From NCBI GenBank assembly GCA_946187325.1, contig CAMHQC010000009.1, forward strand, positions 1 through 64,000: a stretch of DNA of 64,000 bases, in the 5' to 3' direction. The stretch's first letter is position 1, and every line of letters starts with the position of its first letter. This DNA comes from an uncultured Clostridia bacterium. GTDB taxonomy: Bacteria > Bacillota > Clostridia > Oscillospirales > Acutalibacteraceae. A program made the position numbers and the translations under genes. Positions 28,871 to 37,892 of the stretch are shown here, in pieces. The notes beneath the pieces are model-generated. The model ran no database searches and had not been told where the DNA came from. It saw only the letters and a list, made by a program, of their open reading frames with translations.

Positions 28871-29801
28871 AAACAGCCTTTCTGTATGTTAGATAAGCGA
28901 TACCCGCGGCGTTATCAGCCGAAAACTCCGGTTCGGCGAAATACGCGCTGTATTTACTTTCATAACTTTTTCTTATAATAGAGTTAGACATAACTCCGCC
29001 GGCGTACAAGAGCGGAAGCCTGCCGTATTTTTTGAGTAATTTATCGGTCATCCCGCTTAGAGTATTCTCGATATACTTTAAACAATAAGCGGAAATATAT
29101 TCTTTAGAAGAATTATTATTATATAGATCCTTACAAATGTTTTCCAAACCGCTTAAACAGCAGTTTTCACCTTTGAGAGTAGGTTTTTTTACATTTAGTT
29201 TTTCGGTATTATTTAAAGCGAGTTTTTCGAGCTCTTTTCCGCAAGGGAAGTTCAGTCCCAGCATAACCCCTACCCTGTCTATAGCTTGTCCCGCGTTTAA
29301 GTCGAGCGTATTCGCTATAATCTCGAGATTAAATCCGAAGTCCTTAGGCTTAGCCAAAACAGCTTCGGTAGTTCCGCCGCTTACGTGAAAAGCAATAAAT
29401 TCCTTATTAAACAGGTTATCAGCCTTACTGCTGTATATCGCGGCGGCAATATGCCCCTCCTGATGTGAAAACTCAAAAAAAGGTATATTTAACGTCGAAC
29501 TGATTACTCGCGCCGTATTAGCTCCTACGTTAAAACAAGGCATATATGAATTTTCTACCGGCCTCGGCTTAACGGAAGCGCCGACAGCCGCTATTTCAAA
29601 CGGATTAATATTCTTCACAAGCTCGGAATACAAGCCGTGAAGCTGAGAGGTGTGATGAAATACCGCGTCAGACTGTCTAAGCCCCAGCTCTCCCTGTTTT
29701 ACAGGCAAAAGCTTTTTATTCTGAATTACATTTTTATTCTCATCGATAAGAGCGGCGGAGGTTGTATAGTTACTCGTATCTATTCCTAAATAATACTTCA
29801 T
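28857..29801 (-). CDS. TsaD/Kae1-like (peptidase M22 family) ASKHA protein
   Basis: 314 residues of the Kae1/TsaD family: GIDTSNYTTSAALID at the N-terminus, the metal-binding HQEGHIAAAIY, AFHVSGGTTEAVL and LLYAGGVMSNSIIRK. TsaD makes the t6A tRNA modification, but this protein is closer to the clostridial paralogue found beside nusB and xseA than to canonical TsaD, judging by neighbours and motif variants. Whether it acts on tRNA is unknown. It overlaps nusB by 4 nt and xseA by 14 nt. Confidence 0.85.
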   Translation of the reverse strand: MKYYLGIDTSNYTTSAALIDENKNVIQNKKLLPVKQGELGLRQSDAVFHHTSQLHGLYSELVKNINPFEIAAVGASVKPRPVENSYMPCFNVGANTARVISSTLNIPFFEFSHQEGHIAAAIYSSKADNLFNKEFIAFHVSGGTTEAVLAKPKDFGFNLEIIANTLDLNAGQAIDRVGVMLGLNFPCGKELEKLALNNTEKLNVKKPTLKGENCCLSGLENICKDLYNNNSSKEYISAYCLKYIENTLSGMTDKLLKKYGRLPLLYAGGVMSNSIIRKSYESKYSAYFAEPEFSADNAAGIAYLTYRKAVYDQS

Positions 29802-30199
29802 TCTCTGGATATAGCTCCCAGCACGCCGTTAACGAATTTACTCTCGTCAATTGTGTACTTTTTGGAAAGCTCAACAGCTTCGTTAATAGCGACGCTGTCG
29901 GGAATATCGTCGTTATATTTCATCTCATAAACCGCCAGTCTTAAAATCGCGAGACTCGGTTTAGAGATTCGCTTTATAGTCCAGCCCTTTTTAAGATGAG
30001 CGGAAATACTCTCGTCGATAGCTTCTAAGTTATCGTACACTCCGTTCGCGAGCTCCTTAGCATAACTGTCAAAAGCTATTTCACGAGATTCCCCGGCGTT
30101 ATCAATAATAACGTCAATACTCTCCTCGTTAAAAATCTTCTCAAATATTAAAATAAAACCCTGTTCTCTTGCCTTAAAGCGAGATATTTTATTATCCAT
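29798..30199 (-). CDS. nusB: transcription antitermination protein NusB
   Basis: 133-residue all-helical protein that with NusE/S10 binds boxA in rRNA leaders. Recognised by SRFKAREQGFILIFEKIF at the N-terminus and by AILRLAVYEMKYND and VAINEAVELSKKY. First gene of the nusB - TsaD-like - xseA - dnaE operon. The Asp23/YqhY gene that often precedes nusB in Clostridia is missing here. Confidence 0.93.
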   Translation of the reverse strand: MDNKISRFKAREQGFILIFEKIFNEESIDVIIDNAGESREIAFDSYAKELANGVYDNLEAIDESISAHLKKGWTIKRISKPSLAILRLAVYEMKYNDDIPDSVAINEAVELSKKYTIDESKFVNGVLGAISRE

Positions 30200-30250
30200 A
30201 ACAACCCAACTTTACATAAAAATACATATTAATTATATCATACAAAGGAT

Positions 30251-30282
30251 AAAAAGCAAGGCTCAAAACGAAGTTTTGAGCC
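30251..30282 (-). terminator. terminator of the LicD operon
   Basis: GGCTCAAAAC / GTTTTGAGCC, a perfect 10-bp stem with a 3-nt loop. On the minus strand it is followed by TTGCTTTTT, 8 nt after the last LicD-like gene's stop. Confidence 0.85.
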
Positions 30283-30289
30283 TATAGTA

Positions 30290-31681
30290 TTAATCAAATG
30301 TTTTACCGCGTTTAGCAAAGTACTGATCGGGAGTTTCAGTCCTGTAAAGCTCCGGTACAAATGAGTAAACATATTTATCGTAGCTTACAAGATTACCCTC
30401 GGAGTCTTTTCGGTCAGGTCTGCCCTCTTCTTTCCAGATTTTAGCGGCGTATTTAAACAATTCATCGTCGATATAAAATCCGATTTTTTCATTTAAATAC
30501 TTCTGAGTAGCCTTTAAATATGGATTCATAAGTTTTTTAAGCTTAGCTAAATCGTTATTATCATAAGCTTTCTTTAAAGCCTCGCGCTTGCCTCGGAGCT
30601 TATACCATAAGTCGATTCTCTCAACGCTTCTTCTCGCCATCATAAACGTGTGCCACGTTTTATTAACAGCGGGGTTGTGAACCTGTCCCATCCAATAGTT
30701 ATAATTTAGCTTATTATCAGTAATCTCGTCGAGAGTAACCTTATCGTCCTTTGTGTATTCCAAATACTCGGAATACGGAATTTCAAGGTCATAAATAAAG
30801 GTTGAGCGGTCAGAAGTCGGTAAATCATCCTCGAGCTTAGCTGCCCAATCCAAGCCGTATAAAGCTTCTAAATACTTATCCTTTTCCTTATAGACGTTTA
30901 ATTTTGTATTCTCGAAGTCAACCTTTTCGATATTAGTATAAAGGTCGGCGGGAAGCTTTATAACATTACTTTTTTCGTCAGCGTACGCTAAACATTTCTC
31001 CGGCTTAGTATCTTCGGTAAGCTTATCCTCGGGAATGTATCGAAGTGTAGTATACGGCTTAGTTGCCTTTAAATTAGCGTCGATAACGTACTTAACCATT
31101 TCTTCCTTAGTCATTTTATTGCGCTTAAGGTATCCGTAATGAATGTAGTTAGCGTTATCAAGCTTAATTTTACACATATAGTGGGCTTTAAACCGTCTAA
31201 GATGAGTAACACGGGTTATAAGCTTACTCGCGATTATTTTAAAAGCGTATTCTTCCTGATGAAAATTCATAAGCTGAACATAGCGTTCAATTCCTCTAAC
31301 CTCGTCAGAGGGTTCAAACTCACGAGTAGGAAGAATGTTTATACAAACTCCGTTAAACTTATGTTTTTCAGATGAACCGCCGTCAAAAAGCAAAGTCGTT
31401 TTATCTACATATCTGAACTTCAGTCTTTGGAGTTCGCTGTTATTACTCCAAGACTCGACGGCTCTTGTATCGGACATATTCTTATTAACGTACTTTTCGA
31501 GCTTTACCGCGTCTTTAAGAGGCATCATTATATTGAAATAACAAAGATCGTCCTTAAAGGATTTTTTTTCGGTAACATACGCGGCATACAACCCAAAGAC
31601 AACATACTTTAGATTTTGTTTTTCACATATATCCTTAATCTCGTCCATAAGTAAGAGTATTCTTGATTGTAAATCTGTCAT
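30290..31681 (-). CDS. divergent LicD-like protein (degenerate nucleotidyltransferase fold)
   Basis: 463 residues, soluble. The N-terminal 60 residues parallel the LicD start (LLLMDEIKDICEKQNLKYVVFGLY) but the LicD catalytic signature W-D-D-D-I-D is replaced by KDDLCYFNIMM, and the rest matches nothing I recognise. Its start shares one base with the stop of the LicD gene upstream. It may be an inactive or altered phosphotransferase partner. Function unknown. Confidence 0.6.
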   Translation of the reverse strand: MTDLQSRILLLMDEIKDICEKQNLKYVVFGLYAAYVTEKKSFKDDLCYFNIMMPLKDAVKLEKYVNKNMSDTRAVESWSNNSELQRLKFRYVDKTTLLFDGGSSEKHKFNGVCINILPTREFEPSDEVRGIERYVQLMNFHQEEYAFKIIASKLITRVTHLRRFKAHYMCKIKLDNANYIHYGYLKRNKMTKEEMVKYVIDANLKATKPYTTLRYIPEDKLTEDTKPEKCLAYADEKSNVIKLPADLYTNIEKVDFENTKLNVYKEKDKYLEALYGLDWAAKLEDDLPTSDRSTFIYDLEIPYSEYLEYTKDDKVTLDEITDNKLNYNYWMGQVHNPAVNKTWHTFMMARRSVERIDLWYKLRGKREALKKAYDNNDLAKLKKLMNPYLKATQKYLNEKIGFYIDDELFKYAAKIWKEEGRPDRKDSEGNLVSYDKYVYSFVPELYRTETPDQYFAKRGKTFD

Positions 31682-33273
31682 TAGTTTTCGCCTCTTTTCT
31701 TACGAATATCGAGAAGGAGCAGTCCGTCGTGGGTAGTTTTTGAAACCTCATCGTAGTATTTATCGGCGGTTTCCTTGTCGCCGTTTAATAAAGCGATATC
31801 GCCTAAAGCTTTCTTACAGCGTTCGTCATCGGGATAATCATTAAAGATTTCGTCGATAAGCTTTTTAGCTGTATCGAAGTCGTTTCTTATAACCTTCATC
31901 TCCATATTAAAGAGTCTTATCTCTTTACAATACGGATACTTTTTAATCGCCTCGTTGATAAGCTTCTCGGCTTTATCGTAGTTTTTATAAACCATCTCGG
32001 CTTTAATCTTGCGATACGAAAGAACGATATCCCACAGTTCGCTTAATTTGCCGTCGATTTTAAAACCGTTAGCCTTATAAACTTTAAGTATTTTACCTAC
32101 AGCCGTAAAATTGCAGCGGTTATATATCAAGTTAAATATAGCGGCGTAAAAATTATCCTCGCCGATATCAATATAGCTCTCCCAGTATCTGAAACTTGAG
32201 TCAAGTTGTTTTTCATAGTAATTCGAGAATAAATCATCGAGAATGTTAAGCTTGTCCTTAGAGGACGGATCCAAAAGCGAATTTACGTCGATATTATTTT
32301 CCTTAATCTTTTTTTCGAGCTTGAGCTGTACAAGTCTGGCGGCTTTAGCGTGCACCATTTCTAAGTGCTTACCGATTTTATAGCCTTCCTGAACGAGAAT
32401 ATCCTTAGCCTTGTATCTATCCTCTTTAAGCTGTTTTTCGTCGATAAGACGCATATAATCGGAAACATAGTCGTCACAGTTAATGCCTGTATGCGACATT
32501 TTCGAATGGCTCTTTTTAACATCGGGAAAAATATTCCAATCGTCGCCGTAGTAGTACGCGAGCGCCTCGGCGTATCTGCCTGAAATCGGGAACTTATGTC
32601 CCTCGAACTCAGCGTAATAAACCGTATCGTAGAACGACTTTGGAGAAATAGAAGTCGGGCCGTACTTTCTTGCGGAAGCGGAAATGTAAGTATCGCAGTC
32701 ATCGTAATGCTTGTGGAAAATCTGAGCCTCGATTTTCTGTAAGGTCTTTTCCCTGCCGATTTTCTTCTCCATAGCCTTAAACTTATTATAAAGCTCCATT
32801 TCTCTGTCGGTTTTATAACGGAAATGGCGGTAGCTGTGGTTAGCGTATTCGTCGTAAGCAAAGTATAAATCTATCTTCTCCTGCTTTTTAACAGGATCAC
32901 CAGGAAGCTCTATAAAGTAGAAAACATCTATACTTTGACCGCAAATCGGTTTCCAAAAAGCGAAGTTCGAGCTTAAACGCATACTTTCAACGTCGATATA
33001 ACGCCCGAATGTACCCGGGAAATCACGGTCATTACGGTTGTCGCCGTATACACGCTTTTTAGGGTCAAGCTCCTTTTTGCAAGCTTCAACCCACTTATAG
33101 TAGTTATCCTCGGTCATATTGATATCAATATCATCGTCCCAGGGAATAAAGCCCTCGTGACGTACAGCGCCGAGCATTGTACCGTAGTCGATAAAGTACT
33201 CAATATCATATTTTTTACATAAAGTATCTATTTCGAGAAGTAGATTTACTAAATAATTTTGGGTAGCGTCCAT
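31681..33273 (-). CDS. LicD family phosphotransferase with C-terminal TPR-like region
   Basis: 530 residues. The N-terminal LicD domain is clear: YFIDYGTMLGAVRHEGFIPW followed by DDDIDI. LicD proteins transfer phosphocholine, ribitol-phosphate or glycerol-phosphate from CDP donors onto cell-surface glycans. From about residue 390 the chain becomes helical repeats with the spacing of TPRs (KAEMVYKNYDKAEKLINEAI and DFDTAKKLIDEIFNDYPDD). It lies 2 nt after the cytidylyltransferase gene, which would provide the CDP-activated donor. Confidence 0.88.
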   Translation of the reverse strand: MDATQNYLVNLLLEIDTLCKKYDIEYFIDYGTMLGAVRHEGFIPWDDDIDINMTEDNYYKWVEACKKELDPKKRVYGDNRNDRDFPGTFGRYIDVESMRLSSNFAFWKPICGQSIDVFYFIELPGDPVKKQEKIDLYFAYDEYANHSYRHFRYKTDREMELYNKFKAMEKKIGREKTLQKIEAQIFHKHYDDCDTYISASARKYGPTSISPKSFYDTVYYAEFEGHKFPISGRYAEALAYYYGDDWNIFPDVKKSHSKMSHTGINCDDYVSDYMRLIDEKQLKEDRYKAKDILVQEGYKIGKHLEMVHAKAARLVQLKLEKKIKENNIDVNSLLDPSSKDKLNILDDLFSNYYEKQLDSSFRYWESYIDIGEDNFYAAIFNLIYNRCNFTAVGKILKVYKANGFKIDGKLSELWDIVLSYRKIKAEMVYKNYDKAEKLINEAIKKYPYCKEIRLFNMEMKVIRNDFDTAKKLIDEIFNDYPDDERCKKALGDIALLNGDKETADKYYDEVSKTTHDGLLLLDIRKKRGEN

Positions 33274-33275
33274 AA

Positions 33276-34001
33276 TCAGTTTTCCTTATCCTGTTCACGT
33301 TTTTTCTGAAGCAATACATAACCCTCAAAAAGATCAAGGTCTTCCTTAGTGGTTATTTTAATATTGGTCTGGCTTCCTTTAGAGAAGTAAATCGGCTTTT
33401 TGAGTTCATACATCATAGTAGTGGTATGAGGCTCTACTCTGTCGATAACACCGGTTTCTATACCTTCCTGATATAAATCGTAAACAAACTTATATCGGAA
33501 CGCGTGAGGAGAGTTCATACATACGATAGTTTCACGGTCGATATATCTGGTGGATTTGCCGTCCTCATCCTTATAACCCGAAAGCAGATAGAAAGGTGTA
33601 GTTGAAATAGCGTTGCCCTTTTTCTCACAAACTCTGATCGCGTCGGTTATTAAATCCTCCTCGACAAACGGAGAAGCTCCGAAATGTATAAGCACGATAT
33701 CTTTATCGTCTACCTTATATTTTAAATTATTAACTCCGTTCATAACAGAACCCTGGAATGTACTTCCGCCCTCGGTTATCCATTTAACCTTATCGAGATT
33801 ATATTTATTGACCATCTCCCTAAGATATTCGAGGTGGCTTTTTACGCATACTATTTCGATAGCGTCAATCTCGGGATGGGAGTTAAACTTCTCCACAGTA
33901 TAAGCCAGAACAGGCTTGCCCATTATTTCGATAAACTGTTTCGGCCTGTCGGCGCCGACTCTGGAGCCTACTCCTCCCGCAAGAATAATCGCAATATTCA
34001 T
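33276..34001 (-). CDS. IspD/TarI-family cytidylyltransferase
   Basis: 241 residues with the nucleotide-binding start AIILAGGVGSRVGADRPKQF and an IspD-type DRVEPHTTTMMYELKKPIYF region. The family makes CDP-methylerythritol (IspD) or CDP-ribitol (TarI). Here it heads an operon with two LicD-type proteins, so making a CDP-alditol for surface decoration is more likely than isoprenoid synthesis; the MEP gene ispE lies elsewhere in the window. A second ispD copy elsewhere in the genome would support this. Confidence 0.8.
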   Translation of the reverse strand: MNIAIILAGGVGSRVGADRPKQFIEIMGKPVLAYTVEKFNSHPEIDAIEIVCVKSHLEYLREMVNKYNLDKVKWITEGGSTFQGSVMNGVNNLKYKVDDKDIVLIHFGASPFVEEDLITDAIRVCEKKGNAISTTPFYLLSGYKDEDGKSTRYIDRETIVCMNSPHAFRYKFVYDLYQEGIETGVIDRVEPHTTTMMYELKKPIYFSKGSQTNIKITTKEDLDLFEGYVLLQKKREQDKEN

Positions 34002-34142
34002 ACTTCACCATACTTTCCGATTTCTAATCTTATAATTCCCCTATAAGCTGATTAAACTGTACATAGCTATAGAATTAACCGTATTATATTTTATACTAAA
34101 AAGAATAAATAATCAATTTCTCTTACAACAATGTAATAAAAA

Positions 34143-34162
34143 GGCGAGAGCTTTTAGCTCTC
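34143..34162 (-). terminator. terminator of the spoIIIA operon
   Basis: GAGAGCT / AGCTCTC with a 3-nt loop, followed on the minus strand by CGCCTTTTTA. It separates spoIIIAH from the ispD-like/licD operon. No other feature is recognised in 34002-34142 apart from AT-rich promoter-like sequence. Confidence 0.8.
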
Positions 34163-34168
34163 ACCTGC

Positions 34169-34723
34169 TTAAATAGTTACAATTGTAATTTTATCGAAAC
34201 TAATATTAGCTACCGACTGGACGGCGGACTTTACCAAAACGGGTTTAAATTTTTTTAATTCTTCCTTTAAAACCGTTACCGTACATCCATCGTCGTTAAT
34301 ATAGGAAAGGCAGTTTGAAAAGCCCTTCGCCTTTAGCGTACTTTCGATAGTATCCTGCAAAGTAAAGTTCTTAATAACCGCGGCTACGTTCGACTGAGCC
34401 TTAGTCTTATCACCTTTAGAGGATGAATCGAGCTTTAAAACCTCGGAAGCTTTGTCGATAACTTTATCCTGAGTTGTATCGCGGGTAGTCTTAGCCGACG
34501 CAAAGTATTTCTTCTGTTTATCGGACAGCAAGGTATCGGGCTTATATTTTGTGTTAGAAGTCTGTTTAACTGCGGTAGTAGCTACCGTAGCGTTAACATA
34601 TTTACTCTCGCCGAGGGTTTTTGATACGGGCTTCGGAGCTGTTAAACTCCAGTTAAGATATACCGCCGCTCCTAACGCGACTACTAAAGCCGCTCCCAAG
34701 AATTGTTTTTTAAATCTTTTCAT
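34169..34723 (-). CDS. spoIIIAH: stage III sporulation protein AH
   Basis: 184 residues with one N-terminal membrane helix (about residues 8-24) and an extracellular YscJ/FliF-like ring-building domain at the C-terminus (KGFSNCLSYINDDGCTVTV). It forms the mother-cell half of the SpoIIQ-SpoIIIAH channel. The ATG at 34723 is preceded by AAAGG at good spacing; the 7-codon upstream extension is not needed. Last gene of the operon. Confidence 0.93.
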   Translation of the reverse strand: MKRFKKQFLGAALVVALGAAVYLNWSLTAPKPVSKTLGESKYVNATVATTAVKQTSNTKYKPDTLLSDKQKKYFASAKTTRDTTQDKVIDKASEVLKLDSSSKGDKTKAQSNVAAVIKNFTLQDTIESTLKAKGFSNCLSYINDDGCTVTVLKEELKKFKPVLVKSAVQSVANISFDKITIVTI

Positions 34724-34792
34724 ATTAATCGCCTTTCTGCCCACAGTACTTTTATCCGCTCTTTACTGTGGGCTTGTAAAGGTCGGTTTATG

Positions 34793-35215
34793 TTATTTAA
34801 GCTTTGTGACGCAAACCTTAGCGCTCGAGATATTTAGCGCTTTTGTTACGATTTCATTCACCCTCGCGACTACTATAGGGTCATCACCTCCGCCGCACGC
34901 GACGACTACTCCGCGTATTACCGGTTCAATTTCTTTAGTTTTGGTCGAGCTGTTTTCCAAATAAACATCCTCGACTGAGTTTTCTATAGTCAAAAGTACG
35001 GAGCATTCCCCCACACCCTCGATATTATTCAACATTTCGGTAATTGAACTTTGAATCTGCTCTTTATAATCGGCTACGGTATTTTTATTACTGTTATCGG
35101 GAAGCTTTATAAAAGAGGATATAAATATAATAAGTATTCCCGCTATACCGAATATAAAGATAATTCTCTTAATCTTATCGCCCGAAAACATCTTTTTTAT
35201 GCTTTTAAAATTCAT
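34793..35215 (-). CDS. spoIIIAG: stage III sporulation protein AG
   Basis: 140 residues: cytoplasmic start, membrane helix at about 18-37 (IIFIFGIAGILIIFISSF), then a ring-forming domain with IEGVGECSVLLTIENS and RGVVVACGGGDDPIV, characteristic of SpoIIIAG. Part of the engulfment secretion channel. Confidence 0.95.
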   Translation of the reverse strand: MNFKSIKKMFSGDKIKRIIFIFGIAGILIIFISSFIKLPDNSNKNTVADYKEQIQSSITEMLNNIEGVGECSVLLTIENSVEDVYLENSSTKTKEIEPVIRGVVVACGGGDDPIVVARVNEIVTKALNISSAKVCVTKLK

Positions 35216-35217
35216 TT

Positions 35218-35691
35218 CTACGTCACCGTTATTTTAGGAGTTTTTTCAAATTTATTCTCTATTAAAGATATAATTTCATCTGAATTAATTAAGTCTTTCC
35301 TGTCTATATATATGATAATACGTTCGATATATATTCCCGTTTTTTTGTTGGTATTTAACTTAATATCCGCTGATTTAACTTTAAGTCCTTTAGAGTAAAG
35401 ATAAGATACAATCGAGGTTCTGAGCTTAGCTTCGGTTTCGACCGTAAGAGCTTTTTTATAAGCCTCGTCGCCCGAAGCGGTTAAACTGCCGCTAAGCTTC
35501 GGAATATCTATATTTAGATTAAAACCTGTAACAACATTTTTAACGGGTACTATTAAACAGCAGATTACAAACACGCCGACTACTGTATTTAACACACGTT
35601 TTGTACTGCCCTGCGGTACAATCAGAGCTATCAGCGATGACGCTATAGCTACCGAGCATATCACCGCCGCTACAGAAGCTATACTGTTCAT
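35218..35691 (-). CDS. spoIIIAF: stage III sporulation protein AF
   Basis: 157 residues with two N-terminal membrane helices and a soluble domain. The start MNSIASVAAVICSV is supported by AGGAGG six bases upstream and an ATGA overlap with spoIIIAE; the ORF could begin 20 codons earlier inside spoIIIAE. The C-terminal domain has TNKKTGIYIERIIIYID. Confidence 0.9.
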   Translation of the reverse strand: MNSIASVAAVICSVAIASSLIALIVPQGSTKRVLNTVVGVFVICCLIVPVKNVVTGFNLNIDIPKLSGSLTASGDEAYKKALTVETEAKLRTSIVSYLYSKGLKVKSADIKLNTNKKTGIYIERIIIYIDRKDLINSDEIISLIENKFEKTPKITVT

Positions 35692-36809
35692 CCTCCGCCT
35701 CCTAACATAATCACAATGGACGTCGAGATTATAAACAGCATTATCATACAAAGTATCACGGCGAATAAGGTTGATATCACGCTGTAAACCGATTCGAGTA
35801 AATTAATCGGCTCGCGGAGGTTTAAAACCTCCCCGATAGACTTAGCGAAGCTTATTGTTACCATCCAAAACAGGCATTTAATTAAAATCGGCATATATAC
35901 AGCGGCTAAGGCGATTATCGAGATTATCCCTATCCCCGATTTTAACAGCCCGATTGAACCCTGTACTGTTCTATAGGCTTCCGATAACGCGGAGCCGACA
36001 ATCGGCACAAAGCTCGAAAGCGACAGCCTTACCGCTCGTGACGACACGCTGTCGGCACCCATAGAAATAACCTGCTTAAAACTTAACACGCCGGTAAAAA
36101 TACTCATAGAAAACACAAGAAGTATTCTTGTAAACTTCGATATAAACTGAACTATTCCTTTAAGGTTTATATTAGGAGAAATCGAGGACGATACCCCGAG
36201 CGCGAGAAAAATTTTCATAAACGGCGAGATAATTTCGGAAGCAATACGGCTGACGCCCTGACCCATAAACATCATAAGTCCGTAATATCCTGCGGCGCTT
36301 ACAGGCTGACCCGACATACTTATCGCGAGCACCATCAGCGGAACATAAGCCGTCATAAAGTCTGACGATGTTCTTATTACATCCACTGTACCGGCGATAA
36401 AATCAGTCAACGGTAACACAAGAATGCAGGTTATACACAATGTAACGCTCACCGAAATTACCGGTTGCAGACTTCCTTCAACCGAAGATTTAACTCCGTA
36501 AAGTATAGAATACAATAGCATTACCGCGATTATTGCCGTAAAGGCTTTCAGCGGAGTTTCACCCTGAACGCCCGCTATATTTATAATCCCGCTCATTATT
36601 TTATTAAAATCAAGATTCTCCAGGTCTTTATAACTAAAGCTGTCTATTCCGATATCATTGAGAGATTTTTTAGCGGACTCAGGTAATTTATCCAAAGCCT
36701 GAGAAGCGTTATTATCCTTTAAAAAATCATCATAGGTATCGGCTTCTACCGAAAAAACAGAAGCTAAAGCTATAAACAGTACCGCGATTATTACTGTAAC
36801 ACTTTTCAT
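35688..36809 (-). CDS. spoIIIAE: stage III sporulation protein AE
   Basis: 373-residue polytopic membrane protein with an N-terminal signal-like segment and about eight hydrophobic stretches. Typical SpoIIIAE sequence such as VSSSISPNINLKGIVQFISK and SFVPIVGSALSEAYRTVQGS is present. Core of the mother-cell secretion-like complex. Overlaps both neighbours by 4 nt. Confidence 0.95.
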   Translation of the reverse strand: MKSVTVIIAVLFIALASVFSVEADTYDDFLKDNNASQALDKLPESAKKSLNDIGIDSFSYKDLENLDFNKIMSGIINIAGVQGETPLKAFTAIIAVMLLYSILYGVKSSVEGSLQPVISVSVTLCITCILVLPLTDFIAGTVDVIRTSSDFMTAYVPLMVLAISMSGQPVSAAGYYGLMMFMGQGVSRIASEIISPFMKIFLALGVSSSISPNINLKGIVQFISKFTRILLVFSMSIFTGVLSFKQVISMGADSVSSRAVRLSLSSFVPIVGSALSEAYRTVQGSIGLLKSGIGIISIIALAAVYMPILIKCLFWMVTISFAKSIGEVLNLREPINLLESVYSVISTLFAVILCMIMLFIISTSIVIMLGGGG

Positions 36810-37201
36810 CCGCCCGCACCCGTTAACGAAAGAATTGTCGAGAGAATATCCTTATAAAGCGGAACGGCAGTAATAAGTACAAGCACCTTTCCCGCGATTG
36901 AGATATTATTAGCGAGCGAGCGTTGACCGCAATCCATACATAAATCCACCGCGAACTCACAGATAAAGCATAACCCGACTGCCTTAAAAAGAATTTTTAT
37001 GTACTCGGCTTGAATAGAAGCGGTATCAAAAATATTTTTTACAGTTTCAAACAAGGAAGAAATATTAAGTATAATCGAAAGAAAAATTATTATAGAACCC
37101 GCTAATGTCACCAAAAAAGAAACTTCGGTATTATATTTCCTGAGCGACACCGAGATTACCGCGGTAATAATACCGACAAAACAAATCGCCGCGATACTCA
37201 T
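36806..37201 (-). CDS. spoIIIAD: stage III sporulation protein AD
   Basis: 131 residues with four hydrophobic helices and the SpoIIIAC/AD family pattern (EYIKILFKAVGLCFICEFAV, DCGQRSLANNISIAGKVLVL). Overlaps spoIIIAC and spoIIIAE by 4 nt each. Confidence 0.95.
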   Translation of the reverse strand: MSIAAICFVGIITAVISVSLRKYNTEVSFLVTLAGSIIIFLSIILNISSLFETVKNIFDTASIQAEYIKILFKAVGLCFICEFAVDLCMDCGQRSLANNISIAGKVLVLITAVPLYKDILSTILSLTGAGG

Positions 37202-37392
37202 AATCCGAAAAGCTGTTTGATAGTGCCGAACAGGTTACTAATCTGGGTTATAAGCATCGAAAGCACCACAATCAGTCCCGCGAGCGTAGTCAGCATAGCC
37301 TGTTCCTCTCTGCCGCTTCTTATCAACAACTGGTTTAAAACCGCTACGATTATTCCAACCGCGGCTATTTTAAATATCATATCAACGTCCAT
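37198..37392 (-). CDS. spoIIIAC: stage III sporulation protein AC
   Basis: 64-residue two-helix membrane protein (MIFKIAAVGIIVAVLNQLL, LAGLIVVLSMLITQISNLF). Size, sequence and position between spoIIIAB and spoIIIAD identify it. Confidence 0.95.
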   Translation of the reverse strand: MDVDMIFKIAAVGIIVAVLNQLLIRSGREEQAMLTTLAGLIVVLSMLITQISNLFGTIKQLFGL

Positions 37393-37403
37393 AATCTTTT
37401 CCT

Positions 37404-37892
37404 TTACAACAACAATAAAGCCAAGCTGAGTCCCGCGAAAAGTCCTAAGAGCTTCATTAGTTTTGATTTCTGTTTTAGTTCTTTTTCAGAATTATTAATA
37501 TTGCTTTCTATAAGCTCCTTATACAGTTTAATATGGTTAATCTCTCCCTCTGTATCTGTAGTACCGAGCATACGCCCGAACTCGTAAAGTAAATTTAAGT
37601 CGTCCTTTTTAAGCGCAAAGCGTTTAGGAAGCTTGCTGATACATTCACTCCAGTAAGTTGTGAAGTTTTCAGAATTATTTTCAGTAAAAATATCACGTAT
37701 GCAGCCGGGCGCGGAAAATTTTACGAGCGAGAAAATCTCCGAGCTGTTGTACCTGATATTAGTTTCGAGATTAGATAAAAAGTCCTTAAACGCCGAAAGA
37801 AACTCAAACCTGTTTTTAAGCCGTAAGCTAAGATAATAACCGACGCCGAAGCAGGCGATTACAATCAAAATAAGTCCGATAAGCTTCACCAT
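37404..37892 (-). CDS. spoIIIAB: stage III sporulation protein AB
   Basis: 162 residues, one membrane helix at each end (residues 4-22 and about 148-162) and a helical cytoplasmic middle with the GspF-like arrangement known for SpoIIIAB. Overlaps spoIIIAA by 7 nt. Confidence 0.93.
   Translation of the reverse strand: MVKLIGLILIVIACFGVGYYLSLRLKNRFEFLSAFKDFLSNLETNIRYNSSEIFSLVKFSAPGCIRDIFTENNSENFTTYWSECISKLPKRFALKKDDLNLLYEFGRMLGTTDTEGEINHIKLYKELIESNINNSEKELKQKSKLMKLLGLFAGLSLALLLL

Noticed and set aside
33276-34001. True MEP-pathway ispD
   Set aside because: Possible by family, but co-transcription with two LicD-type genes makes a CDP-alditol role more likely; left open in the feature call.
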